DNA from: Aquabacterium humicola
GTDB lineage: Bacteria > Pseudomonadota > Gammaproteobacteria > Burkholderiales > Burkholderiaceae_C
Assembly: GCF_030167915.1 (NCBI RefSeq)
Contig: NZ_JARGNB010000008.1
Span: 124,001 to 188,000, forward strand
Length of the DNA stretch: 64,000 bases
Direction: 5' to 3'
The position numbers and the translations under genes were made by a program. The notes under the pieces are model-generated. The model was not told where the DNA came from. It was given only the letters and a program-made list of their open reading frames with translations, and ran no database searches. Positions 8,798 through 16,938 of the stretch are shown here, piece after piece. Each line of letters opens with the position of its first letter. Positions within the stretch are counted from its first letter, which is position 1.

Positions 8798-9958
8798 ATG
8801 GCCGACCCGACCCCGCGCATCCACTGGACCGACGCCGACGGCCAGCCGCAGTCCGCGCGCTGGATTTCGCTGGCGCGCCACCCGGCGCCGACAGCGGTCG
8901 AGTTGGCCGACGACCGGCTCGATGCCAACGCGGCCTACAAGCTGATCGAGCAGGGAACCGGCCTGCTGTGGCAGGGCGATTTCCACAACGCGCGCCAGCT
9001 GCTGCAGGCGCTCGGCCGGCGGTTGGAGCGCCGGCTGTCGCGCAATGCGAAGCCGCCGGCCACGCCGGCCGAGGCCTTCGCGGCGCAGCGCACGCTGCAG
9101 GCGCAGCGCGCGCAGCTCCTGGGGCGGCTGTTGTTGCCGGTGAACGCCGACCACCGCCTCCCGCTGCGCCGCGCGCCCGACGTGCGCGCGGCCGCGGCCG
9201 AAGCCTTCGGCGACGTGGGTGAGGCCTACGTGATCTCGCTGCGCGAGCTGCAGGGCGCCATCGGCGCGCATGAATGGCGCAAGAAGGGCGTGCCGGTGCC
9301 GGCGCTGCGCGGCGCGATCCATCCGCACCACGGCGTGTTCTCGCCGGTGCGCGGCGAGTATGTCGAGCTGGTCGCGCGCGCGCCGCTGCCCGCGGCGGCG
9401 AAGTCGGCCGGCGCCTTCGACATCGGCACCGGCACCGGCGTGCTGGCCGCGGTGCTGGCGCGGCGCGGCGTGAAGCCGATCATCGCCACCGATCTCGATG
9501 AACGCGCGCTCGCCTGTGCGGCGGACAATGTCGAGCGGCTCGGTGTCGGGGATCGCATCACGCTGCAACGCGCGGACCTGTTCCCGGACGGCCGCGCGGG
9601 CCTCGTCGTCTGCAACCCGCCCTGGGTGCCGTCGCCGCCGAGCTCCGGCTTGGAAGCGGCGGTCTACGACCCCGACAGCCGCATGTTGCGCGGCTTCCTC
9701 GCCGGCCTCGCGCAGCACCTCGTCGCCGGCGGCGAAGGCTGGCTGATCCTGTCGGACCTCGCCGAGCACCTCGGCCTGCGGCCACGCGCGCAGCTGCTCG
9801 GCTGGATCGCCGATGGCGGCCTCGCGGTGGCCGACCGCATCGACACCCGGCCGACACACAAGCGCGCGCTCGATGCGGCCGACCCGCTGCACGCAGCGCG
9901 CTCGGCCGAGGTCACGTCGCTGTGGCGGCTGGTACCGGCCACGGCCGTCGCGCGCTGA
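8798..9958 (+). CDS. class I SAM-dependent methyltransferase
   Basis: A 386-residue protein. The N-terminal ~200 residues are of unknown fold; a Rossmann methyltransferase domain follows. Motif I is DIGTGTGVL (from residue 208) and the acidic end of strand 2 is TDLDERAL. NPPW at 273-276 is the NPPY-type motif of enzymes that methylate an amide or amine nitrogen (HemK/PrmC, RlmG, N6-adenine types). The long N-terminal domain and the late motif match protein- or rRNA-modifying enzymes better than small-molecule ones. The substrate cannot be assigned. It is 43 bases downstream of the isomerase gene on the same strand. Confidence 0.85.
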   Translation: MADPTPRIHWTDADGQPQSARWISLARHPAPTAVELADDRLDANAAYKLIEQGTGLLWQGDFHNARQLLQALGRRLERRLSRNAKPPATPAEAFAAQRTLQAQRAQLLGRLLLPVNADHRLPLRRAPDVRAAAAEAFGDVGEAYVISLRELQGAIGAHEWRKKGVPVPALRGAIHPHHGVFSPVRGEYVELVARAPLPAAAKSAGAFDIGTGTGVLAAVLARRGVKPIIATDLDERALACAADNVERLGVGDRITLQRADLFPDGRAGLVVCNPPWVPSPPSSGLEAAVYDPDSRMLRGFLAGLAQHLVAGGEGWLILSDLAEHLGLRPRAQLLGWIADGGLAVADRIDTRPTHKRALDAADPLHAARSAEVTSLWRLVPATAVAR

Positions 9959-10065
9959 CCCTAGGCCGCGTCGCTGGACCGTTAGGCCTTACAAGCCGTC
10001 ACGCCGCCGTCACCGGCGCCGCGCAAGATCGTCGGCTTTCATCCGAACGATCCGAGGAGGCCCCG

Positions 10066-11262
10066 ATGACCCGTTGGCTGCGACCCCTGCCCGCCCTGAT
10101 GCTCTGTGCCGGCCTGCTGGCCGCCTGCAGCAGCGACGATCCCGATCCCTGGCCGACGCTCGACGGACAGCAGCCGCTGGTCGTCGGCCACCGCGGCGCT
10201 TCCGGATACCTGCCCGAGCACACGCTGGAGTCCTACCAGCGCGCGATCGACCTCGGCGCTGACGCCATCGAGCCCGACCTGATCGCCACCAAGGACGGCG
10301 TGCTGATCGCCCGCCACGACCCGAACCTGGCCTACAGCACCAACGTCGCCAGCATCGCGAAGTTCGCCGACCGCAAGCGCACCGACTATCTCGTCGACGG
10401 CGAAAAGCAGACCGGCTGGTTCGCCCAGGACTTCACCTTGGCCGAGATCCGCGAGCTCGGCGCGATCGCCACCGACGCCGAGCGGCCGCAGCAGTACAAC
10501 GGCCAGTTCAAGGTGCCGACCTTCCAGGAGATCATCGAGCTCGCGAAAGCGCAGAGCACGCGCCTGGGCCGCACGATCGCGATCTACCCCGAGAGCAAGA
10601 ACCCGACCTTCCACCGCGACCTGAACCTCGCGCTCGAGCCGAAGATCGTTGCGATGCTCGTCGCCGCCGGCTGGAACAGCAAGACCGCGCCGGTCTTCGT
10701 GCAGAGCTTCGAGCCCAGCAGCCTGAAGCAGATGCGCGCGCTGGGCCTGAATGTGCGCATGGTGCAGCTGATCGATGCCGACTGGTACGACTACAAGACC
10801 GGGGGCCTGAGCTACGCCGCGCCCTGGGACCGGCCCTACGACTGGACCAAGGCGGGCGATACGCGGCTGTACAGCGCGATGGTCACGCCGGCGGGCCTGG
10901 CCGAGATCAAGACCTACGCCGACGGCATCGGCCCGTGGAAGCCCTACATCATCCCGATGAAGGGCGAGTTCGATGCCGCCGGCAACATGCGCGACCTCAA
11001 CGGCGACGGCGTCGCCGACCTGCGCGATGCGCGGTCGCAGGCCCCGACCACGCTGGTCGCCGACGCCCATCGCGCCGGCCTCTTCGTGCACCCGTACACC
11101 TTCCGCAACGAGAGCAAGCGCCTGGCCTTCGACCATGCCGGCGACCCGAAGGCCGAATACCTGCAGTACTTCCGCCTCGGCGTCGACGGCCTGTTCTCGG
11201 ACTTCCCGGACACCGCGATCGCGGCGCGCGCCACGGTCGCGAAGGACCTCGGCTACCGCTAA
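10066..11262 (+). CDS. glycerophosphodiester phosphodiesterase, lipoprotein (GlpQ-like)
   Basis: Hydrolyses glycerophosphodiesters from phospholipids to glycerol 3-phosphate and an alcohol. The ATG at 10066 gives 398 residues and a lipoprotein signal peptide with lipobox LLAAC near residue 21, so it is probably anchored in an envelope membrane and faces the periplasm. This start is chosen over in-frame upstream codons for that reason and because GAGGAGG precedes it. The catalytic core shows HRGASG (His42), an E-x-D pair in AIEPDL near 70, and His in ARHDP near 84. A calcium-loop-like DLNGDGVAD occurs near residue 310. Its length suits the periplasmic GlpQ class more than the cytoplasmic UgpQ. 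Confidence 0.93.
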   Translation: MTRWLRPLPALMLCAGLLAACSSDDPDPWPTLDGQQPLVVGHRGASGYLPEHTLESYQRAIDLGADAIEPDLIATKDGVLIARHDPNLAYSTNVASIAKFADRKRTDYLVDGEKQTGWFAQDFTLAEIRELGAIATDAERPQQYNGQFKVPTFQEIIELAKAQSTRLGRTIAIYPESKNPTFHRDLNLALEPKIVAMLVAAGWNSKTAPVFVQSFEPSSLKQMRALGLNVRMVQLIDADWYDYKTGGLSYAAPWDRPYDWTKAGDTRLYSAMVTPAGLAEIKTYADGIGPWKPYIIPMKGEFDAAGNMRDLNGDGVADLRDARSQAPTTLVADAHRAGLFVHPYTFRNESKRLAFDHAGDPKAEYLQYFRLGVDGLFSDFPDTAIAARATVAKDLGYR

Positions 11263-11265
11263 CGC

Positions 11266-12264
11266 CTATTGAACGCGTGCGGCGGCGGCCGGCCGCTGCC
11301 GCACCGATGCCGGGCTGGCGCCGGTGATGCGCTTGAAGACCTTCGCGAAGGCCGCGCGGTCCTCGTAACCGACGGCCCAGGCCACGGCCTCGACCGTCTG
11401 CTGCGGGTCGGCCAGCAGCGCCTCGGCGGCGCTGATGCGCACGCGCTGCAGGTAGTCGATCGGCGTCAAGCCGGTGGCCGACTTGAAGCGCCGCAGCAGG
11501 CTGCGCGGCGAGCAGTGCACCTGCTCGGCCATCACGCCCAAGCTCAGCGGCTCGGCGTGGCGGGCATCGATCCAGCGCTGCAGCCGGCCGATCGCCGCGT
11601 CGTCGTGGTCGGGCGCCGGCAACCGCGGCGCATGGCGGCGCTGCGAGCCGCGCAGCGCGTCGTCGAACACCAGCTCGTTGGCCACGCGCCGCGCCAGCGC
11701 ATCGCCGCCGGCCAGGCGCACGAGGTGCAGGCAGAGGTCGATGCCGGCGTAGGCGCCGCCGGAGCAGGCGACGTCGCCGTCGTGCGTCACCAGCTGGTCG
11801 ATCTGCAGCTTCGCGCCCGGATAGCGGCGCCGGAACGGCGCTTCGAGCGACCAGTGCGTCGTCGCCCGCCGGCCGTCGAGCAGCCCCGCCTCGCCGAGCA
11901 CGAAGGCGGCGCTGCAGATGCTGGCGAAGCGCGGCAGCAGCGCGGCGCCGCGGCGCGGCCGGCGCGAGGCCAGCCACTGAATCCACGGCGCCAGCGCCTG
12001 CAAGGTCGCCGGCTCGGGCAGGCCGATCGCCGGCACCAGCAGCAGGTCGGGCGCGGCCGCCTCGTCCAGCGCAGCGTCGACGTCGAGGCGGCCGAGCGCG
12101 GAGGCCACCGGCCGGCCGTCGACCGACAGCCGCTGCAGCTTGGCCAGCGGCTTGCCGCCGCTGGCGTGGCCGGCATGGCGGTTGGCCAGCCGCAGCACGT
12201 CCAGCGCCATGGCCAGGCTGGACGGCACGGTGTGCGGGGTGATCGCGAGCGCAATGGTCGGCAT
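11266..12264 (-). CDS. GlxA-family transcriptional regulator (DJ-1/PfpI domain plus AraC HTH)
   Basis: A DNA-binding regulator of 332 residues from the ATG at 12264. The first ~170 residues have the DJ-1/PfpI amidotransferase-like fold, which in this family senses a ligand and is not an enzyme. Residues ~220-325 hold the two helix-turn-helix motifs of AraC, including the AFAKVFKRITG segment of the second. The in-frame region upstream of 12264 lacks hydrophobic core character and would overlap the divergent gene. It faces the NTF2 gene at 12362 with 97 bases between starts, so control of that gene is plausible. Ligand and targets are unknown. Confidence 0.9.
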   Translation of the reverse strand: MPTIALAITPHTVPSSLAMALDVLRLANRHAGHASGGKPLAKLQRLSVDGRPVASALGRLDVDAALDEAAAPDLLLVPAIGLPEPATLQALAPWIQWLASRRPRRGAALLPRFASICSAAFVLGEAGLLDGRRATTHWSLEAPFRRRYPGAKLQIDQLVTHDGDVACSGGAYAGIDLCLHLVRLAGGDALARRVANELVFDDALRGSQRRHAPRLPAPDHDDAAIGRLQRWIDARHAEPLSLGVMAEQVHCSPRSLLRRFKSATGLTPIDYLQRVRISAAEALLADPQQTVEAVAWAVGYEDRAAFAKVFKRITGASPASVRQRPAAAARVQ

Positions 12265-12361
12265 GGCGGGATTGGACACGCAATTGTCGATCTCGCCAAC
12301 AGCCGATCCGGCCCGGCGGGCGAACAATGCGGTCCGTCGCCTGCCGCTGGAGCCCTTCTTC

Positions 12362-12835
12362 ATGTCCGCCGAAACTGCGCTGCTCGATCGTTTCTACACC
12401 GCCTTCGCCCGTCGCGATGCCGAGGGCATGGCCGCTTGCTACCACCCGCAGGCGCGTTTCTCCGACCCGGTGTTCCCGGCGCTCGAAGGCAGCGCACCCG
12501 GCGACATGTGGCGCATGCTGATGTCACGCTCGACGGACCTCACGCTGGAGGCGGGCGGCCGCAGCGCGGCCAACGGCGAAGGCCGCGCCGACTGCGTCGC
12601 GGTCTACACCTTCACCGCCACCGGCCGGCCGGTGCGCAACCCGATTTCGTCGACCTTCCGCTTCCGCGACGGCCTGATCGTCGAGCAGCGCGACCGCTTC
12701 GACTTCTGGGCCTGGTCGCGCCAGGCGCTGGGCCTGCCCGGCCTGCTGCTGGGCTGGACGCCGCTGCTGCGAGGCAAGGTGCAGCGCCAGGCCGCGCAGG
12801 GGCTGGCGGCGTTCCGCCGCAAGCTCGGGCGCTGA
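12362..12835 (+). CDS. nuclear transport factor 2-like (SnoaL-type) protein
   Basis: A 157-residue alpha+beta barrel protein. The N-terminal helix LDRFYTAFARRD, the ACYHP turn and the strands FSDPVFP and DRFDFWAW are typical of the NTF2-like superfamily, which covers isomerases, hydrolases and non-enzymatic binding proteins. No catalytic set can be assigned. The C-terminal 30 residues are basic and extend beyond the usual fold. It is divergent from the GlxA-type regulator and 94 bases upstream of a DinB gene on the same strand. The ATG at 12362 is chosen because it begins the first helix directly. Confidence 0.85.
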   Translation: MSAETALLDRFYTAFARRDAEGMAACYHPQARFSDPVFPALEGSAPGDMWRMLMSRSTDLTLEAGGRSAANGEGRADCVAVYTFTATGRPVRNPISSTFRFRDGLIVEQRDRFDFWAWSRQALGLPGLLLGWTPLLRGKVQRQAAQGLAAFRRKLGR

Positions 12836-12929
12836 AAACGCTGCCGGGCGCCGGGTCAAACCGCCTCGGCCGCGGGCGGGGGCGGGTGGCGGCCGGATAC
12901 TTGCCGATCCTCCTTGACCGCCGCACCGC

Positions 12930-13514
12930 ATGGCCCTCGACCTGCTGCACTACCTGCGCATCCAGGCGCACGCCAACCGCCTCGCGAACCACCGGCAGCT
13001 GACCGCGATGGCGCCGCTGACGCGCGACGAGCTGCATGCGCCGCGCACCAGCTTCTTCCCCAGCCTGATCGAGACGCTGAACCACATCCTGATGGTCGAC
13101 GTCTACTACATCGCCGCGCTGCATGGCGAGGCCGACATGGTCGCGCAGGCCGACGCGGTGCCCCGGCACGAGACGCTGGCGACGCTGGCCCCCGCGCAGG
13201 CCGCGGCCGATGCGCGGCTGATCGGCTTCTGCGACCGGCTCGATGCCGCCGGCCTCGACGCCGAAGTCCGCATGCAGCGCCGCGACCATGTGCAGCGCGA
13301 CCGCGCCGGCCATGTGCTGGCGCACCTGCTGAACCACCAGGTGCACCACCGCGGCCAGGTGCACGCGATGCTCGCCGGCACGCGCATCGCGCCGCCGCAG
13401 CTCGACGAGTTCATGATGCCGAGCGAAGCGCACCTGCGGCGGCCCGACATGGCCGCGCTCGGGTGGCTGGAGCGGGACGTCTACGGCGAGCTGCTGCCAC
13501 CGTCGCCCGCGTGA
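12930..13514 (+). CDS. DinB family protein (putative metal-dependent)
   Basis: A four-helix bundle protein of 194 residues. The metal-binding histidine pattern of the DinB/YfiT group is visible: His in ETLNHILMVD near residue 51, and a pair in LLNHQVHHRGQ near residue 136. Family members are thiol transferases or have no known function. Despite the name, the Bacillus gene's DNA-damage induction does not imply SOS control here, and no LexA box was seen. It lies 62 bases before the reductase gene. The function is unassigned. Confidence 0.86.
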   Translation: MALDLLHYLRIQAHANRLANHRQLTAMAPLTRDELHAPRTSFFPSLIETLNHILMVDVYYIAALHGEADMVAQADAVPRHETLATLAPAQAAADARLIGFCDRLDAAGLDAEVRMQRRDHVQRDRAGHVLAHLLNHQVHHRGQVHAMLAGTRIAPPQLDEFMMPSEAHLRRPDMAALGWLERDVYGELLPPSPA

Positions 13515-13576
13515 CAAGCCGGCAAGGGCGCGCCGCCTAGCATCCCGGCTCGACTTCGATCCTGCAGGAGACCCGC

Positions 13577-14623
13577 ATGTCCGCCACCCTCGCTTCGCTC
13601 GTGAACCACCAGGTTCGCCTCGCTGCCCGCCCCACGGCCAAGACCGGCCCCGAGCACTGGCAGTTCACCGAGGAGGCCGTGACCGAGCCGGCCGACGGCG
13701 GCGTGCTGGTCAAGACGCTGGCGCTGTCGCTCGACCCGGCGATGCGCGGCTGGCTGAACGAGGGCAAGAGCTACATCCCGCCGGTGGGCATCGGCGAGGT
13801 GATGCGCGCCGGCGGCATCGGCCGCGTGATCGCATCGAAGCACCCCGGCTTCGCGGTCGGCGACATCGTCACCGGCGGCCCCGGCGTGCAGGAATACGCC
13901 AGCTACACGCCCGAGCAGGTCAAGCGCTCGGGCCTGGCGAAGATCGACCTGCGCCTGGGCTCGGTCACCCAATGGCTCAACGTGCTCGGCATGCCCGGCA
14001 TGACCGCCTACTTCGGTCTGCTCGAGGTGGGCGAGCCGAAGCCGGGCGACACCGTCGTCGTCTCGGGCGCGGCGGGCGCGGTCGGCCAGACCGTCGGCCA
14101 GCTCGCGAAGCTGAAGGGCTGCCGCGCGGTGGGCATCGCCGGCGGGCCGGCGAAGTGCGAATGGGTGGTCAAGGAGCTCGGCTTCGATGCCTGCATCGAC
14201 TACAAGGCCGGCCCGGTGAAGGACGGCCTGAAGGAGCACTGCCCGAAGGGCATCGACGTCTACTTCGACAACGTCGGCGGCGACATCCTCGACGCCGCGC
14301 TGGCGCGGCTGAACCGCCATGCGCGCATCGTGATCTGCGGCGCGATCAGCCAGTACAACAACGAAGGCGGCGTGATGCAGGGGCCGAAGAACTACCTGTC
14401 GCTGCTGGTCAACCGCGCGCGCATGCAGGGCATGGTGGTGTTCGACTACGCCGACCGCTTTGGGCTGGCGATCGCCGAGATGGCCGGGTACCTCAAGGAC
14501 GGCCGCATGAAGAGCAAGGAAGACGTCGTCGAGGGCGGCGTGAAGGTCTTCCCCGAGACCTTGAACAAGCTCTTCAGCGGCGAGAACTTCGGCAAGCTGG
14601 TGCTGAAGGTCGCCGACGAGTGA
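13577..14623 (+). CDS. NADP-dependent oxidoreductase, zinc-independent MDR (curcumin/prostaglandin reductase type)
   Basis: A 348-residue medium-chain reductase that reduces alpha,beta-unsaturated ketones with NADPH. The N-terminal domain has the LDPAMRGWL segment of the leukotriene B4 dehydrogenase/CurA branch and lacks the cysteine ligands of zinc alcohol dehydrogenases. The Rossmann motif SGAAGAVG lies near residues 166-173, and YFDNVGG is at about 228. CAGGAGACCCGC before the ATG is a strong ribosome site. It is convergent with the DUF72 gene, 19 bases apart. The natural substrate is unknown; quinone or enal detoxification is typical. Confidence 0.92.
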   Translation: MSATLASLVNHQVRLAARPTAKTGPEHWQFTEEAVTEPADGGVLVKTLALSLDPAMRGWLNEGKSYIPPVGIGEVMRAGGIGRVIASKHPGFAVGDIVTGGPGVQEYASYTPEQVKRSGLAKIDLRLGSVTQWLNVLGMPGMTAYFGLLEVGEPKPGDTVVVSGAAGAVGQTVGQLAKLKGCRAVGIAGGPAKCEWVVKELGFDACIDYKAGPVKDGLKEHCPKGIDVYFDNVGGDILDAALARLNRHARIVICGAISQYNNEGGVMQGPKNYLSLLVNRARMQGMVVFDYADRFGLAIAEMAGYLKDGRMKSKEDVVEGGVKVFPETLNKLFSGENFGKLVLKVADE

Positions 14624-14642
14624 GCGGCCGCCCGCGCCGTCC

Positions 14643-15395
14643 CTAACCCGGATTCGGCGCGGCCTGTGCCATCAGCGTCATCAGCGCCTGCGCGTAGCCG
14701 GGCGCGGTCGGCTCGTGCATGAAGTAGGCGTACGACTCGCCCCAGCCGGTGGCCGCGATGCGCTCGGCCCAGGCCGCGAGCTCGGCGTCGCCGTAGTGCT
14801 CCAGCCGCAGCCGCAGGTAGCCGAAATCGGCGGTGCGCTCGAGCGGCGGCGGGGCGTTGTCCTCCCTCTCGGACAGCACCAGCGCCGCACCGGCAGCGTT
14901 CAGCGCGGCGTACACCGCGTCGTCGAACCAGCTCGGCTCGCGGAACTCGAAGGCCGCGCGGTGGCCTTCGGGCAGCAGCGCGAGGAAGTCGGTCAACCGC
15001 GGCAAGTCGCGCTTGAGGTTCGGCGGCAGCTGGAACAGCACCGGCCCGCGACGCTCACCCAGCGACTGCAGGTTGCGGTACAGGTAGTCGACCGACTCGG
15101 CGACCTGCTCGGCCTTCAGCCGCCCGTCGTGCGTGATGCGGCGCGACGCCTTGACCGCGAAGCGGAAGTGCGGCGGCACCACCTCGGTCCAGTGCTCGAG
15201 CATCTCGCGCTTGGGCATGCGGTAGAAGGTGTTGTTGATCTCCACCGTCGGCAGCCGCTCGGCGTAGAAGCCGAGCATCGCATCGGCCGCCAGCTTCTCG
15301 GGGTAGAAGCTGCCGCACCATTCCTTGTACGAGAAGCCGCTGGCACCGGCCAGCAGGCGCGGCGCGGCGGGCGGCGTGGGGACGGATGAGCTCAT
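14643..15395 (-). CDS. DUF72 domain-containing protein (YecE-like)
   Basis: A 250-residue TIM-barrel protein of the widespread DUF72 family. The start GASGFSYKEWCGSFYP, the TVEINNTFYRMP strand and the segment EFREPSWF are family signatures; biochemical activity is not established. The ATG at 15395 is chosen because upstream in-frame codons only add low-complexity Ala/Arg sequence and run through the porin terminator. It is convergent with the reductase gene. Confidence 0.9.
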   Translation of the reverse strand: MSSSVPTPPAAPRLLAGASGFSYKEWCGSFYPEKLAADAMLGFYAERLPTVEINNTFYRMPKREMLEHWTEVVPPHFRFAVKASRRITHDGRLKAEQVAESVDYLYRNLQSLGERRGPVLFQLPPNLKRDLPRLTDFLALLPEGHRAAFEFREPSWFDDAVYAALNAAGAALVLSEREDNAPPPLERTADFGYLRLRLEHYGDAELAAWAERIAATGWGESYAYFMHEPTAPGYAQALMTLMAQAAPNPG

Positions 15396-15482
15396 CGGCG
15401 CGGCTTTCGCGCGGGGTCGATGCCGCGCGCGTCCGATGATAGGCGCGGTGTTCAGCGCGTGGGGCGCGCCGGCGCCGGACGC

Positions 15483-15513
15483 AAAAAAGGCGTCGCGCAG
15501 CCCGCGCGACGCC
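15483..15513 (-). terminator. Rho-independent terminator, leftward (porin transcript)
   Basis: Perfect 10-bp stem (15489-15498 with 15504-15513), loop AGCCC, then six A on the plus strand, which read as six U in a leftward transcript. It is the only textbook intrinsic terminator noted in the window. It lies 252 bases beyond the porin stop codon and 88 bases before the DUF72 start. Confidence 0.85.
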
Positions 15514-15553
15514 GAGGCCGATGCAGCCGCCCTGAGGTTCGCTGCCGCACCGG

Positions 15554-15588
15554 GCGGCGCCGCGGGCCCGTCCAATCCGCGGCGCCGC
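15554..15588. repeat. 11-bp GC-rich inverted repeat
   Basis: Arms 15554-15564 and 15578-15588 are perfect complements around a 13-base loop. It lies between the porin terminator and the shared repeat element, so a porin transcript would cross it. Function is unknown; it may add to 3' end folding. Confidence 0.6.
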
Positions 15589-15607
15589 GCTCTGCCCCCT
15601 CCTCGAG

Positions 15608-15757
15608 GTCATGAGGCCCCCAAGTCGCTTCGCTCCTGCCCCCCGAGGGGGTGAGCCCGGACGAGAACAGTCCAGTGGACTGTTCTCGCCTGGCGAACGG
15701 CTGGTCCGCAAGGACCAGCGCGGCCTGCAGGGCGACAGCCGCCTTGGGGCGGCCCGG
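15608..15757. repeat. composite intergenic repeat, copy B, with three perfect hairpins
   Basis: Shares the block GTCGCTTCGCTCCTGCCCC and the GCCGCC-TTGG-GGCGGC hairpin with the reverse complement of the copy at 32386-32455. Compared with that copy it carries about 75 extra bases holding two more hairpins: 15662-15688 (perfect 13-bp arms around one base) and 15700-15719 (8-bp stem, GCAA loop). The third hairpin is at 15738-15753. The element begins 7 bases beyond the porin stop codon and separates the porin from its terminator. No coding potential. Confidence 0.8.
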
Positions 15758-15764
15758 CGGCGGC

Positions 15765-16730
15765 TCAGAACGCGTGGAACATGCCCAGCGCGTAGCCCGT
15801 CTTGTTGGTGCCGGCGGGCGCCTTGCTGTCGTTGGCGACGACCGCGAAGACGTTGGTGCGCTTCGAGAGGTGGTACTTGTAGCCCAGCGACACCAGCTGC
15901 TCGACGCGCGTGCCGCCCTGGTCCTGCAGGTCGACCGAGCCGATCAGCTCGTGCAGGCCCAGCGGGATCGTGAAGCCGCCGATCAGGTTCTTGCGCTTGA
16001 CCTTGGCCGCGTCCTGCCCGCTGCCGTAGCCGAAGTAGAGCTTGGCGACCTCGAGGTCGTAGGTGGCGGCGAACGAGGTCCAGCGCGAGTCGCTGTCGCC
16101 GTCGTTCGACACCTCGTGGCCGAGACCCACGAACACCGGCCCGGCGCCGTAGCTGAGGCCCACGTTCGCCGGCCGCTTCTTGTCGCCGCTGCCGACCGTC
16201 TCGGCCGAGACCTGGGCGCCGAACGAGAAGCCGCCGACCGAGTGCTCGTAGCTGATCGCGTTGTTGACCCAGAACGCGCCGAGGCAACCGCCGCGGAAGG
16301 CCGGCCCGCAGCCGACCGTGCCGTAGGTGCCTTCGCCCAGCGTGCCCATGCCGAAGGGGTCGGACGCGAACTGCGACTTCAGGAAGGCCTGCGACCACCA
16401 GCGGCCGAGCTTGAGCGAGCCGGCGGCGTCGCTGCTCAGCCCGACCCAGGAGCCGCCCTTCCAGAAGGTGGCGCCGCCGCCGACGGTGCCGTCGTCCGGA
16501 TTGAGGCGGTGCTCCAGGTAGAACGAGGCCTTCAGGCCGTCCCCCAGGTCTTCGGTGCCTTTGAAGCCGAGCCGGCTGCCACCCATGTCGAACAGCTTCG
16601 TGCCCGGCTTGTCCTGTGTCTGCCGGCCGGCCTGCAGCTCGAGGAAGCCGAAGGCAGTCACCGAGGACTGGGCCCAGGCCCCGCCCGTGCAAGCCAGCGC
16701 GGCCAGCCCCGCGACCACGTACTTCTTCAT
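15765..16730 (-). CDS. Gram-negative porin
   Basis: An outer-membrane beta-barrel channel for small hydrophilic solutes. From the ATG at 16730 it has 321 residues: a signal peptide with cleavage after AWA (residue 20), then SSVTAFGFLE, the first strand typical of trimeric betaproteobacterial porins, alternating strands throughout, and a C-terminal Phe (MFHAF) that serves as the barrel assembly signal. Longer starts would put 32 charged residues ahead of the signal peptide. AGGAGACTTTCGAC precedes the ATG. The gene is divergent from the chemoreceptor gene, with an AT-rich region between. Specificity cannot be read. Confidence 0.95.
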   Translation of the reverse strand: MKKYVVAGLAALACTGGAWAQSSVTAFGFLELQAGRQTQDKPGTKLFDMGGSRLGFKGTEDLGDGLKASFYLEHRLNPDDGTVGGGATFWKGGSWVGLSSDAAGSLKLGRWWSQAFLKSQFASDPFGMGTLGEGTYGTVGCGPAFRGGCLGAFWVNNAISYEHSVGGFSFGAQVSAETVGSGDKKRPANVGLSYGAGPVFVGLGHEVSNDGDSDSRWTSFAATYDLEVAKLYFGYGSGQDAAKVKRKNLIGGFTIPLGLHELIGSVDLQDQGGTRVEQLVSLGYKYHLSKRTNVFAVVANDSKAPAGTNKTGYALGMFHAF

Positions 16731-16938
16731 GTCGAAAGTCTCCTGATGATTGGATTCAAGGTGGAGGCGTCGGCCTGTGTTCGGACAAAGACCTTGCCGT
16801 GTCAACGTGTTACGGTGACGATGCAATATTAAATCAATCTAAGACGATCAACTAAAGAAAATTCACATCAAGCCGAAATGCCCCTCAGCCAGCGGTACGG
16901 GGCATGGGGTTCCCGGGCGTGGGGCGAAGGAGACAGCC
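16731..16938. promoter_or_regulatory. divergent control region, porin and chemoreceptor
   Basis: A 208-base gap between divergent starts. The part 16825-16880 is strikingly AT-rich for this genome (for example AATATTAAATCAATC) and is the likely promoter zone, mainly for the porin. No hexamer pair with good spacing stands out on either strand, so exact promoters are not assigned. Confidence 0.5.
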
